Below, piece after piece: positions 34,859 to 42,891 of a stretch of DNA of 64,000 nucleotides; within the stretch, counting starts at the first letter, position 1; each line of letters opens with the position of its first letter. Under the pieces are notes generated by a model that saw only the letters and a program-made list of their open reading frames with translations, did not search any database and was not told the origin of the DNA. This DNA is from Poindextera sp036494815 (GTDB taxonomy: Bacteria > Pseudomonadota > Alphaproteobacteria > Caulobacterales > Caulobacteraceae). The DNA lies in assembly GCA_036494815.1 (NCBI GenBank), contig DASXNV010000106.1, forward strand, positions 100,192 to 164,191, given 5' to 3'. Made by a program: the position numbers and the translations under genes.

Positions 34859-34915
34859 GGCGGGGCGATCTCAGATCGATCCGTCGTCCCGGGCCTGGGC
34901 GGAGCTTCACACCGC

Positions 34916-35524
34916 CTATGCCCGGGCATGAGATAAGGACTCGCGGCCTTCCTTGACGCCATAATAGACGATCACAAACCCGGCGACGGGATCCGCCCAC
35001 CACCAGCCGAATGCCGCGTTCAGGCCGACGCCGGCCAGCACCGCCGCCGCCAGGCCGGCGTCGATCAGGGTCACCCGCGCTTCGGTGCGCAGGACCACGT
35101 TGCCAAGCGCGCGGCCGGTGGCCAGCTTGCCATAGGCCAGCAAGGCCATGGCCGCGACCGTGATCACCAGCCAGGCCATGCCGATGGGGGAGGCGGATGG
35201 GTGACTGCGGGTGAGCAGGGTCCACAGCGACTGGGCCAATACATAGGCGGCCAACAGGAAGAAGGCCGATCCGATCAATCCGAGCGCCCGCTGCTCCCGA
35301 TTGTCGGCCACCCCCTTCAGCTGCCAGATCACCACCACCGAGGCGAAGATCTCGATCAGGCTGTCGACGCCAAATCCCGCCAGAGCCGCCGAGCGCGCCT
35401 TGAACGCCGTGACCATCATCACCGGAGCGCCGGCGAGGTTCCACGCCAAGGTCATATATTCGAGCCAGAGGCCACGGCGGAAATGCCGCTTCAGATGCGG
35501 GTGATCGAGCGGTTCAATAGTCAT
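34916..35524 (-). CDS. CDF-like cation transporter, membrane domain only
   Basis: This 202-residue inner-membrane protein resembles the transmembrane part of cation diffusion facilitators. About six hydrophobic helices can be seen, with GFGVDSLIEIFASVVVIW (helix 2, carrying an Asp) and RTEARVTLIDAGLAAAVLAG (helix 5 region). It ends soon after the sixth helix and lacks the C-terminal cytoplasmic domain of typical CDF proteins. The canonical HxxxD zinc site is not obvious. It may transport divalent metals or be a shortened relative. It converges on the RcnB-like gene and lies 20 bases upstream of the CocE gene on the same strand, beginning beyond its stop. Confidence 0.75.
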   Translation of the reverse strand: MTIEPLDHPHLKRHFRRGLWLEYMTLAWNLAGAPVMMVTAFKARSAALAGFGVDSLIEIFASVVVIWQLKGVADNREQRALGLIGSAFFLLAAYVLAQSLWTLLTRSHPSASPIGMAWLVITVAAMALLAYGKLATGRALGNVVLRTEARVTLIDAGLAAAVLAGVGLNAAFGWWWADPVAGFVIVYYGVKEGRESLSHARA

Positions 35525-35544
35525 GTGGAACCCACGGACCCGTT

Positions 35545-37632
35545 CTAGGTCAGCTGTCTCTGGATCGTATCCGAGCGGCTGCGATCGAATATCAGTTTCC
35601 CGTCTTTCAGGGCGGACAGGCGTTCCTTGACGTTATAGCTGTGGGCGTCGGAGGTCATGTCGATCTCGACCCGCATCTCGCAATCCCAGGCGTCGCGGCG
35701 AAAGCGGCTGGTTTGCGTCACCGTCCATTTTGAACTGTTGGCGTCGCCGGCCCGAACGGCCAGCTGCATGTTCGGCCCGCCGCCCGAAAGCTCGGTGCCC
35801 ACGCCTGGAACCTTGTAGGGCTGTTCGGGCCAGGCGCCGCGGACGCGGACCCAGCCGTCCTTGTCTTGGGGCTGGATCTCCAGCACAGGCTCGCCGCGGG
35901 AAAAGCCGGCGTGGGTGATGGGGATGGGGAACGGGGCCTCGCTGGCGGGAATGGGGCGCACCGGCAGGGTGAGGCTGGCCTCCCCAAGATGCAGATCCAG
36001 GCTCGCCACCTCCGGCGAAGGCCAGACCAGGGGCCACAGGCTTTCGGAAATCGACAGCCGCAGGGTCGAGCCAGCCTTGAAGCGATGGGCGATCACGGTC
36101 AGGGGAACCTCGACCTCATAGGACTGGCCAGGGGTCAGGGCCTTCGGCTCCGCCTCCATGCCGTCCCGGAAAGCGAGATTGAGCAGTCCCGAGGTGACGA
36201 GCCAGGACGACCCGTCCGCCGCGACTTCACAAAGGCGCGCGGCGATCTTGGCCACGGGGCGATTGCTGGCGACCTTGAGGCGCAAGACCGGAATACCCAG
36301 AATTTCCAGGTTGTCGGTGAGCGGGGCCAGGTCGAACACCAGGGAGCGCGCATCGTCCGGCCGCTGATCCTTGGGCAGTTCGGCTATAGCGTAGGGGATC
36401 CATTCCGGCTTGGTCAGGCCGACGGTCTGGTCGCCCACATAGGCCAGGCGGCTGGGCGGCGGCGGCGCGGCCTGAAGGCGGCCGGGGGCGAGATAGAGCT
36501 TTTGCGGGGCGATGGTGGGCGACGGCCAGGCGGCTTCGGACGCCCAGCGCCCAGGAATGTCGCCCATGGCGGTCTCGGCCGGCGTCGAATAGGGCATGTA
36601 GAAGCGCAGCAGGGGCCCGTCCATCACGCCGGTGTCTTCGTCCGCCAGCCAATGGCGCCACCAGCGCAGCTCCTCATAGGCCCAGTCCAGGCCGGGGCCC
36701 GGGCGGCCGAAGTCGGGATAGATATGTCCCCAGGGGCCGAACAGCGCCTTTTTGGGCGTCTTGAGGCCGCGCAACAGCCGCTCGGCGGATTCGGCGTAGG
36801 AGTCGGCCCAGCCGTCGACCAGATAGACCGGGCATTTGATGGCGCCAGGATCCAGCCCCACCGAGCCGTGCCGCCAATAGGCGTCGTTTTGTTGATGCGA
36901 CAGCCAGCGGGCGGCGATGGAGGGGGTGGCCTCCAGCCGGCGACGCCACATGGCCTCCCAGCGATCGCCGACAATGGCCGGGTCGGGCGGGCCGGACATC
37001 ACCATTTCGAACCCCGCCGCCCATTTCAGATTGGTCAGGCCGGGCGAGCCGCCCACATAATGGGCGTCGTTCCAGAACCGCATATCGGTGGCGCACATGG
37101 GCATGATCGCCTTCAGCGCCGGGGGCGCCAGGGCGGCCACCTGCAGGGTGGAAAAGCCGCCCCAGGACAGTCCGCGCATGCCCACCTTTCCGTTGCACCA
37201 GGCCTGGCGAGCGAGCCAGGCGATGATCTCGGCCCCGTCCTGCTGCTCGCTGGCCAGGTATTCGTCGTGGAGCAGGCCATCGGAATCGCCGGACCCGCGG
37301 ATGTCCACGCGGGCGAAGCCGACGCCCCGGGCGGCCAGTTGAGGCCCCCAGTGGTCGTCGATCAGGCGGTAGCTGTCGTGGGTTCGGTAGGGGATATATT
37401 CGAACACCACCGGAAAGCGCTCGCCGGGCGCGCCCTGCGGAATCCACAGGCGGGCGGCGAGCTTCAGCCCGCCGGCGACCTCGATCCAGACGGGTTCCTC
37501 GGCGCGTACGGCGTGACTCTTTTCAGCCATCGCGGGTTCCGATCGGGCTGATCCGGTCAAGCCCGGCGCCAGGCTCAGCAGAGGCTGTAGTCCAAGGCCG
37601 GCCAGGACGCTGCGACGTGGGGTCAGCATCAT
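35545..37632 (-). CDS. CocE/NonD-family hydrolase (X-Pro dipeptidyl-peptidase-like), Tat-exported
   Basis: This 695-residue serine hydrolase has the CocE / X-Pro dipeptidyl-peptidase layout. An alpha/beta hydrolase domain comes first, with the nucleophile in GLSWGGFSTLQ, Asp in VDGWADSYAES and His in FGPWGHIYPD. A helical cap follows, then a C-terminal jelly-roll domain (from SLVFDLAPLTD onward). The N terminus LTPRRSVLAGLGLQPLL is a twin-arginine signal, so it should be folded before export. Substrates of the family are acyl esters, amides or X-Pro peptides. Two adjacent ATGs (37632 and 37629) follow AAAAGAAGAAG. It is divergent from a TonB-dependent receptor, suggesting linked uptake and hydrolysis. 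Confidence 0.88.
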   Translation of the reverse strand: MMLTPRRSVLAGLGLQPLLSLAPGLTGSARSEPAMAEKSHAVRAEEPVWIEVAGGLKLAARLWIPQGAPGERFPVVFEYIPYRTHDSYRLIDDHWGPQLAARGVGFARVDIRGSGDSDGLLHDEYLASEQQDGAEIIAWLARQAWCNGKVGMRGLSWGGFSTLQVAALAPPALKAIMPMCATDMRFWNDAHYVGGSPGLTNLKWAAGFEMVMSGPPDPAIVGDRWEAMWRRRLEATPSIAARWLSHQQNDAYWRHGSVGLDPGAIKCPVYLVDGWADSYAESAERLLRGLKTPKKALFGPWGHIYPDFGRPGPGLDWAYEELRWWRHWLADEDTGVMDGPLLRFYMPYSTPAETAMGDIPGRWASEAAWPSPTIAPQKLYLAPGRLQAAPPPPSRLAYVGDQTVGLTKPEWIPYAIAELPKDQRPDDARSLVFDLAPLTDNLEILGIPVLRLKVASNRPVAKIAARLCEVAADGSSWLVTSGLLNLAFRDGMEAEPKALTPGQSYEVEVPLTVIAHRFKAGSTLRLSISESLWPLVWPSPEVASLDLHLGEASLTLPVRPIPASEAPFPIPITHAGFSRGEPVLEIQPQDKDGWVRVRGAWPEQPYKVPGVGTELSGGGPNMQLAVRAGDANSSKWTVTQTSRFRRDAWDCEMRVEIDMTSDAHSYNVKERLSALKDGKLIFDRSRSDTIQRQLT

Positions 37633-37814
37633 TCTTCTTCTTTTTGTTTTGTGAAGGCCCGCGAGGCAGCCAGGGGCCGAGCTTCGCGGGCATGGCCGGT
37701 GGAGCTCCAATGCCTTTTTTCGATGACCCCATCTAGATAAATCGCTTTGTCGCCAAGTGAACCCCAGGAACCATCCCCCAAACGGCCAAAACTGGCGAGG
37801 CGTCCCTTTACGGC

Positions 37815-37845
37815 CTGACCCCGTCTTCGGGCAGGCCGCTAAAAT
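37815..37845 (+). promoter_or_regulatory. Candidate promoter of the TonB-dependent receptor
   Basis: GCTAAAAT (37838-37845) matches seven of eight positions of the Caulobacter GCTANAWC -10 element. CTGACC (37815-37820) is a possible -35, 17 bases upstream. The receptor ATG is about 50 bases downstream. Prediction only. Confidence 0.35.
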
Positions 37846-37894
37846 CTATGGGAAGTTGAGGCCAAGACAAAAATTTCAACGGAGGGGGTCAATC

Positions 37895-40354
37895 ATGCCG
37901 CAATTTCCAGTGGCCGACACGAATATTCCAAACAGGAAACTTCGCCTCGCGGCGCTGCTTATGTCGGCGGCCAGCGTGTCGGCGCTTTGCTCACAGGCGG
38001 CCATGGCGCAGACCGCGCCGGCGGACAACAAGGTCCCCGAGATCGTCGTCACCGCCAACCGCTCCAACGCCGAGTCGCTGCAGCATGTGGCCGCCGCCAT
38101 CTCGGCGGTGAATATCCAGCAGGCCGACCGGGCCGGGACCGGCAACCTGGACGACCTGGCGAAATTCACCCCGTCCCTGTCCATCACCGAGGGCGCGCCC
38201 GGCTACAACAAGTTCGACATGCGCGGGCTGACCACCGGCGCCTATGCCGGCTCGGACACCTCCGACCGCTCCCTGGTGGCCGTCTATCTGGACGACACGC
38301 CGATCTCCGTGCAGGGGCAGACGCCGGACCTGCGGGTTTATGACCTGGAGCGGGTGGAGATCCTGCGCGGGCCGCAGGGAACCCTGTACGGCGCCAGCTC
38401 CATGGCCGGCACCATCCGCTTCGTCACCGCCAAGCCGAACCTGACCTCCACCTTCGGCAGCCTGGAGGCCACCGGGGCCACCACCGAGCACGGCAGCGGC
38501 AGCTACAGCCTGCGCGGCATGTTCAACACCCCGCTGATCGCCGACCAGCTGGCGGTGCGGGGGACCTTCTATACCGGCGAGGACGGCGGCTATATCGACA
38601 ATATCGGCCTGCGCAACAAGAAGGACGCCAACGCCAACCGCTCGACCCAGGGCCGCCTGGCCATCCGCTGGAAGCCGATCGACCGGTTCACCCTGGATTT
38701 CAGCGGCACCTATGAGAAGAGCAACGCCACCGGCCTCAACACGGCGCTGAGCGGCCTTCCGGCCTACACCACCTCCACCAATTCGGCGGAAGGCACCCGG
38801 GACGACTTCCAGCTCTATTCGCTGAACATGGACTACGATCTGGGCTTCGCCGACCTGATCTCCACCACCTCCTATACCTGGCGGCGGCTGGGCTACAGCT
38901 CCAGCATCGAATCCACCATCGGCTATTTCTTCCAGGACTATGGCACCGGCCTGCCGGTGGGGCCGGGCGCCTATCCGCTGTTCGAACAGCCCACCAGCTA
39001 TAGCCAGCAGGTCGCCGATTCGATTCCCGCCGAACACTTCAAGATCGACAACAAGATCCAGGACGAGATGCAGGAAGTGCGCCTGGTGTCCAAGAACGAC
39101 GGCCCGATCAAATGGACCGTGGGCGTCTTCTACGAACACCAGCGCCGCAACCTGTACCAGGACATCCCGACGCCAGGCTTCGACACCCTGTCCTATGAAA
39201 ACCTGTTCTTCGGCCCGTTCAATACGCCCAACGGCCTCTACAACTCCAAGACCGTCGACGGCGCCTTCAACGCCAACGACATCTTTTCCGGCCTGCAGAA
39301 TCTGGAGGAGCGGCAGGTCGCCCTCTATACCGACGACACCTGGCACGCCACGCCCAAGCTCGATCTGACGGCGGGAGTCCGCTACTTCGACTTTTCCGAG
39401 AATTATTACCTGTTCGAAAGCGGCGTCTACGGGGTGGTCGACCACGTGCCCCTGACCACCAATGCGGTGCAGAAAGCCAGCGGCTTCAATCCCCGCTTCA
39501 ACGCCTCCTATCACATCGACCCGGACGTGATGGTCTATGCCGAGGCGGCCAAGGGCTTCCGCTATGGCGGCGCCAACCAGCCAGTGCCCATCGGCACCAG
39601 CGGCATCGCCGGCCAGTGCGCCCAGAACCTGGCCGGCTACGGCTACACCTCGGCGCCCCTGACCTTTGGGCCCGACCACCTTTGGAGCTATTCGGTGGGG
39701 GAAAAGGCCCAGCTGTTCGACGGCCGCATGACCCTGAACGCCGACGCCTATTATATCGACTGGAAGGACGTACAGACCCGGCTGGGCCTGAACTGTTCCT
39801 ACTTCTTCACCGACAACAAGGGCGCCATCACCAGCAAGGGAATCGAGGCCGAATCCACCTTGCGGGTCACCCCGGAACTGACCTTCAGCTCCAACCTGTC
39901 CTATACGGACTCGGCGGCCAACGGGAACATCCCCACGGTCGGCGCCTTCGACGGCGACCAGACGCCCTATTTCCCCACCTGGATCGCTTCGGCCTTCGTC
40001 TATTACGACCGCAGCGTCGGCCCCGGCAAGCTGCACGTCCAGGCCAGCTATCAGTATCGCGGGCCGGAGCACACCACCTTCGACCCGTCCAGCACGACCC
40101 TGGTGAACGGGGTCCTGACCAAGAACGGCCCCAGTTCGTCCTTCGCGGTCATCCCGGCGCAGAACAATGTCAGCGCCTCCCTGGCCTATGATTTCGACCG
40201 CTATGAGGTTGGGCTCTACGCCACCAACCTCACCGACGGGGTCAAGGTCACCGACATCACCCGCGCCACCTATTACGCGCCCTACCAGGCCGGGAATTTC
40301 GAGACCGTGGCCCGCCCGCGGACCATCGGGGTCAGGGTCAAGGCGACGTTCTGA
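37895..40354 (+). CDS. TonB-dependent receptor
   Basis: This 819-residue outer-membrane receptor imports a ligand using proton-motive force through TonB. After the signal peptide (ALLMSAASVSALCSQAAMA) comes a TonB-box-like PEIVVTANRS, then the plug domain with IQQADRAGTGNLDDLAKF, VYLDDTPISVQG and LERVEILRGPQGTLYGASSM. A long beta-barrel follows, ending in RPRTIGVRVKATF with the terminal Phe needed for outer-membrane assembly. The plug pattern is of the large Caulobacterales/Sphingomonadales receptor class. The ligand is unknown; divergence from a CocE-type hydrolase hints at an ester or peptide. A strong GGAGGGGG precedes the ATG at 37895. Confidence 0.93.
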   Translation: MPQFPVADTNIPNRKLRLAALLMSAASVSALCSQAAMAQTAPADNKVPEIVVTANRSNAESLQHVAAAISAVNIQQADRAGTGNLDDLAKFTPSLSITEGAPGYNKFDMRGLTTGAYAGSDTSDRSLVAVYLDDTPISVQGQTPDLRVYDLERVEILRGPQGTLYGASSMAGTIRFVTAKPNLTSTFGSLEATGATTEHGSGSYSLRGMFNTPLIADQLAVRGTFYTGEDGGYIDNIGLRNKKDANANRSTQGRLAIRWKPIDRFTLDFSGTYEKSNATGLNTALSGLPAYTTSTNSAEGTRDDFQLYSLNMDYDLGFADLISTTSYTWRRLGYSSSIESTIGYFFQDYGTGLPVGPGAYPLFEQPTSYSQQVADSIPAEHFKIDNKIQDEMQEVRLVSKNDGPIKWTVGVFYEHQRRNLYQDIPTPGFDTLSYENLFFGPFNTPNGLYNSKTVDGAFNANDIFSGLQNLEERQVALYTDDTWHATPKLDLTAGVRYFDFSENYYLFESGVYGVVDHVPLTTNAVQKASGFNPRFNASYHIDPDVMVYAEAAKGFRYGGANQPVPIGTSGIAGQCAQNLAGYGYTSAPLTFGPDHLWSYSVGEKAQLFDGRMTLNADAYYIDWKDVQTRLGLNCSYFFTDNKGAITSKGIEAESTLRVTPELTFSSNLSYTDSAANGNIPTVGAFDGDQTPYFPTWIASAFVYYDRSVGPGKLHVQASYQYRGPEHTTFDPSSTTLVNGVLTKNGPSSSFAVIPAQNNVSASLAYDFDRYEVGLYATNLTDGVKVTDITRATYYAPYQAGNFETVARPRTIGVRVKATF

Positions 40355-40368
40355 CGCCGTGAGGGCTG

Positions 40369-40401
40369 GCCTTGGGCTGATGCGCGGCAGCCCAAGGCTT
40401 T
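40369..40401 (+). terminator. Terminator after the TonB-dependent receptor
   Basis: GCCTTGGGCTG (40369-40379) pairs perfectly with CAGCCCAAGGC (40388-40398) around an 8-base loop and is followed by TTTA. It starts 15 bases after the receptor stop. The U tract is short. Confidence 0.65.
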
Positions 40402-40890
40402 AGCGCCGCTATAGCGGGATGAATCCAGGTCGAACCAGAGTCCGCCCATCCCGGCGAAGGCCAGGATGGGCGCAGATTGTATTGATCTGGACTGATTTCA
40501 TCACACTCCAAGCTGTCCCTATTTTCCGTGTCTCACGCCAGGGGTTCACCCCCAGGGCTGGCTGTGCGCCGATCACCGCCCTTGAGATGGCGCCCAAAAG
40601 CCGAGTTTCGGAGCCGAAGTCATGGGCGGCCCACAACCGATGCCGCTGTTGCGCGTCGAGTAATGCTCTGTCAGGCTCATTGAATAGAGACCGATTTCAG
40701 CAAGACGAAATTACAGGATGGGACCTGGTTCATTCGGGTGGGGCTGCCGCGCACTTTGTGTCCGGCCAAGTTTGAGGGACCCATTAGTTTGGTGGGCGTC
40801 GATAGCGATTAGGCTGTTCCTGGGAAAACTGGAGCGCCGCCCGGCTAGCGAGAATCGTTGGCCGATCAGGGCGCGCGAACAACGGGGAAT
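40402..40890. other. Gene-free stretch of atypical composition
   Basis: I see no convincing gene on either strand. Open frames are short and without family resemblance, ribosome-binding sites or consistent codon use. A small palindrome CCCATCC/GGATGGG flanks CGGCGAAGGCCA near 40448-40473. The stretch 40475-40760 is visibly poorer in G+C than the flanking genes. It may be remnant or acquired DNA. Confidence 0.5.
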
Positions 40891-40932
40891 CCAGAGCCCC
40901 GCCCGGTTAATCTGAACCGGGCAGGGCTCTGG
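40891..40932. repeat. Long near-perfect hairpin upstream of a small secreted-protein gene
   Basis: CCAGAGCCCCGCCCGGTT (40891-40908) pairs with AACCGGGCAGGGCTCTGG (40915-40932) with a single mismatch over 18 positions and a 6-base loop. It ends 37 bases before the ATG of the next gene and has no T run on either side. It could be an mRNA leader structure, a terminator for readthrough from upstream, or a large operator. Confidence 0.75.
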
Positions 40933-40969
40933 TGGAGCGGATCAAGGGAAGTCTTCTGGGAGGAAGGCG

Positions 40970-41392
40970 ATGAAAAGACTGCTAGCGGCGAGCGCCGTCG
41001 GCTGCTTTGCTGTGGCCGTAGCTGTGGCCCTTTCGCAGTCGGCCCTTGCCCAGGAGCCACCGTCGGAGAGCCCCGAGCCGGGTCCTGCAACGGCGTCCAA
41101 GCCCCTGCCCACCGACTGGGGCTCGCCCGACGGCGGATCGGTGGTGATCAAGCCAAACCGGGCCTACACCATGATCCTGGACGATGCGAGCGCCCACAAC
41201 TCGATCTTCAGCGAGGGCCACGTCCTGTCGAGCCAGCCGACGCCGGAGGGCGGCCGCATCTACCACCTGAAGCCCACTACGCCCGGCCAGGCCACAACGA
41301 CCTTCGAGGTCATCGTCAAGCCGGACGGAAAGGCCGAACTTTGGATGACCAAGGCCGGCGCCCGCCACCTCGCGGCGCCGCTGAAGCCCTAG
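40970..41392 (+). CDS. Small secreted protein of unknown function
   Basis: I do not recognise this 140-residue protein. It has a clear Sec signal peptide (KRLLAASAVGCFAVAVAVAL, then a QSALA cleavage site), followed by a Pro/Glu/Ser-rich stretch. A compact domain of about 85 residues follows, with alternating hydrophobic positions (SVVIKPNRAYTMILDD, RIYHLKPTTPG, TTFEVIVKPDGKAELW) that suggests a beta-rich fold. No cysteines remain in the mature part. GGGAGGAAGGCG before the ATG is a strong ribosome-binding site, and codon use is G+C-rich and regular, so it is very likely real. A long hairpin lies just upstream. Confidence 0.75.
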   Translation: MKRLLAASAVGCFAVAVAVALSQSALAQEPPSESPEPGPATASKPLPTDWGSPDGGSVVIKPNRAYTMILDDASAHNSIFSEGHVLSSQPTPEGGRIYHLKPTTPGQATTTFEVIVKPDGKAELWMTKAGARHLAAPLKP

Positions 41393-41658
41393 GGCGCGGA
41401 CAGGTTGCGCGTGGCGGGCGGCGGCCTGCGCGTCCCTTGGCGTTTGGGCCAATGCCCAGCGGCCCGGACATTCATGACTGTCCATGCCTCGGCGCCGGAT
41501 GCAGCGTCGACACGATACCTATGGCAGCTGATGTGGCTGTTTGGAGCGGCCCCCTGCTCGCTTGGGTTCGGCGCCTATCAGCGTCAAATCCTGAACCTGC
41601 CTACCCCCCCATCCCTTTCCCCATCGAGGGGCAAGAGCTTTTGGTGCGCGTCTCCAGG

Positions 41659-42261
41659 TCAATCCTCGCGCACCATGCTCGGCAGGTCGGCCGCGCGGGC
41701 CAGGACGCCGCCGGCGGCCCGGTCGAACAGCACCACCATCCTGGTCGGGTCCAGGGTCTGGGGCCAGAAGGTGAAGCCCTCCATCAGCTTCAGGAATGGC
41801 TGGGCGCCGCAGCCAGGGGTCTGGCAGTCGCGCTTGGCGGCGGGACAGGCCTTGTAGCAGCAAACCCGGCCCAGATAGGGCTGGGCCGGCCCCGGCGCGA
41901 TCAGGAACAGCTCGATCTGGTGGTCGGCGACCCCGACCTGGGCCTGAGCCAGCAGGGTCTGGCTGGCCTTGATACGCGCCCGCCTGAGCATCTGCAGCTG
42001 GTCGTTACGCGAGACCCACACCGCCAGGTCGACATCCTTGCACTCGTGAACGATCTCGATCCCGTGGCGGCGATAGGCGCTGAAGCGCGGAACCTCGCGC
42101 CCCAGGGGGCCGGCGACCGAGCCGATCAGGGCGATGCGGTCAACGAAAGCCGCCTTGGCCAGCTCGCTGGCCACGCAGTCGGCGGCCAGGCGAAAGTCGC
42201 GCTGGCGACGCAGCATATAGGCGTCCTGTTCGGCGACCTCGGCGCGGGTGGGGCGGCTCAT
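41659..42261 (-). CDS. Nucleotidyltransferase-like protein with a cysteine-rich segment
   Basis: This 200-residue protein has a pattern of the minimal nucleotidyltransferase fold: IALIGSVAGPLGREV (G-S motif) followed by HECKDVDLAVWVS with a D-x-D pair. The C-terminal half contains CCYKACPAAKRDCQTPGCG, five cysteines that could bind a metal. It begins with a helical region (TRAEVAEQDAYMLRRQRDF). Similar proteins occur across proteobacteria, usually as hypothetical; I know of no assigned function. Whether all catalytic acidic residues are present is unclear, so activity is inference. The start at 42261 is the first ATG giving this N terminus. No partner gene (HEPN/MNT antitoxin type) is visible. 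Confidence 0.7.
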   Translation of the reverse strand: MSRPTRAEVAEQDAYMLRRQRDFRLAADCVASELAKAAFVDRIALIGSVAGPLGREVPRFSAYRRHGIEIVHECKDVDLAVWVSRNDQLQMLRRARIKASQTLLAQAQVGVADHQIELFLIAPGPAQPYLGRVCCYKACPAAKRDCQTPGCGAQPFLKLMEGFTFWPQTLDPTRMVVLFDRAAGGVLARAADLPSMVRED

Positions 42262-42372
42262 GGGGGGACTTTTCGAGGCGTCTAAGGCGGTGTCAAGCTC
42301 GACGCTGACCTTGCCGATCGCCTTCCTTGCTCCGCTGTCTCGCGACGGGCCGGCGGCGTGGTTGACGAGGGC

Positions 42373-42774
42373 ATGGCCGGGGCGGCGGAGCGGGTGCGCG
42401 AGCGGGTTCGGCGGATCCTGGAGTCGAAAGCCTGGGAGTCCGGGGCCGAAGGGCAGGCGGCGGAGCGGCTGGACGCGGATTGTTAAGAGCGGTTGGAGGA
42501 TGCGGCCGAGGACGAGGACGAAGATTTCGAGTTCGAGGACGTGGGCGCTGTGATGGGCGGGGTGCGTCGGGGGTTGGGGGTGGCGACGGAAGTTGAGGGC
42601 GAGCCTGCTGCGCTGGTGGGTTCGACTGCGGCGACAGCGGCGGTGGCGAGCCCCCTCCACCAGCCTGCGGCCCAGGTCGCCGAAGGCGACCGTTCGGCGC
42701 TTCTTACCCCCCCAATGGGGGAGGAATTGGTCGGCGGCGGCGGTGCGACCACGGCTTATTGCGAATCTGGGTGA
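42373..42774 (+). pseudogene. Possible decayed small gene, interrupted by TAA
   Basis: One plus-strand frame reads MAGAAERVRERVRRILESK and continues in a charged helical style to LDADC. It then meets TAA (42484-42486) and resumes in the same style with ERLEDAAEDEDEDFEFEDV before degrading into low-complexity sequence by about 42600. Frame continuity across the stop suggests a gene inactivated by a nonsense change (possibly CAA to TAA). I cannot name the family. The rest of the 42262-42891 gap (630 bases) holds nothing I can support, only G/C-rich low-complexity sequence. Confidence 0.3.
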
Positions 42775-42891
42775 TGGCGCAGGGCGTCGGCTTCTGCTTC
42801 CGCAGAGACTGGCGTTGGGCGCGGTTCGCGGCCTCCACCACCACGCTGGCGCGTTAGCGCCGTGACGGAGGGGCGTTGCGACCCTCGAGGC

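Noticed and set aside
37991..40072. 693-codon minus-strand frame opposite the TonB receptor
   Set aside because: Gly/Val/His-rich antisense artefact; the receptor frame has signal peptide, plug, barrel and terminal Phe.
40409..40636. Small minus-strand gene in the gene-free stretch
   Set aside because: No family resemblance, no Shine-Dalgarno, and it crosses a palindrome.
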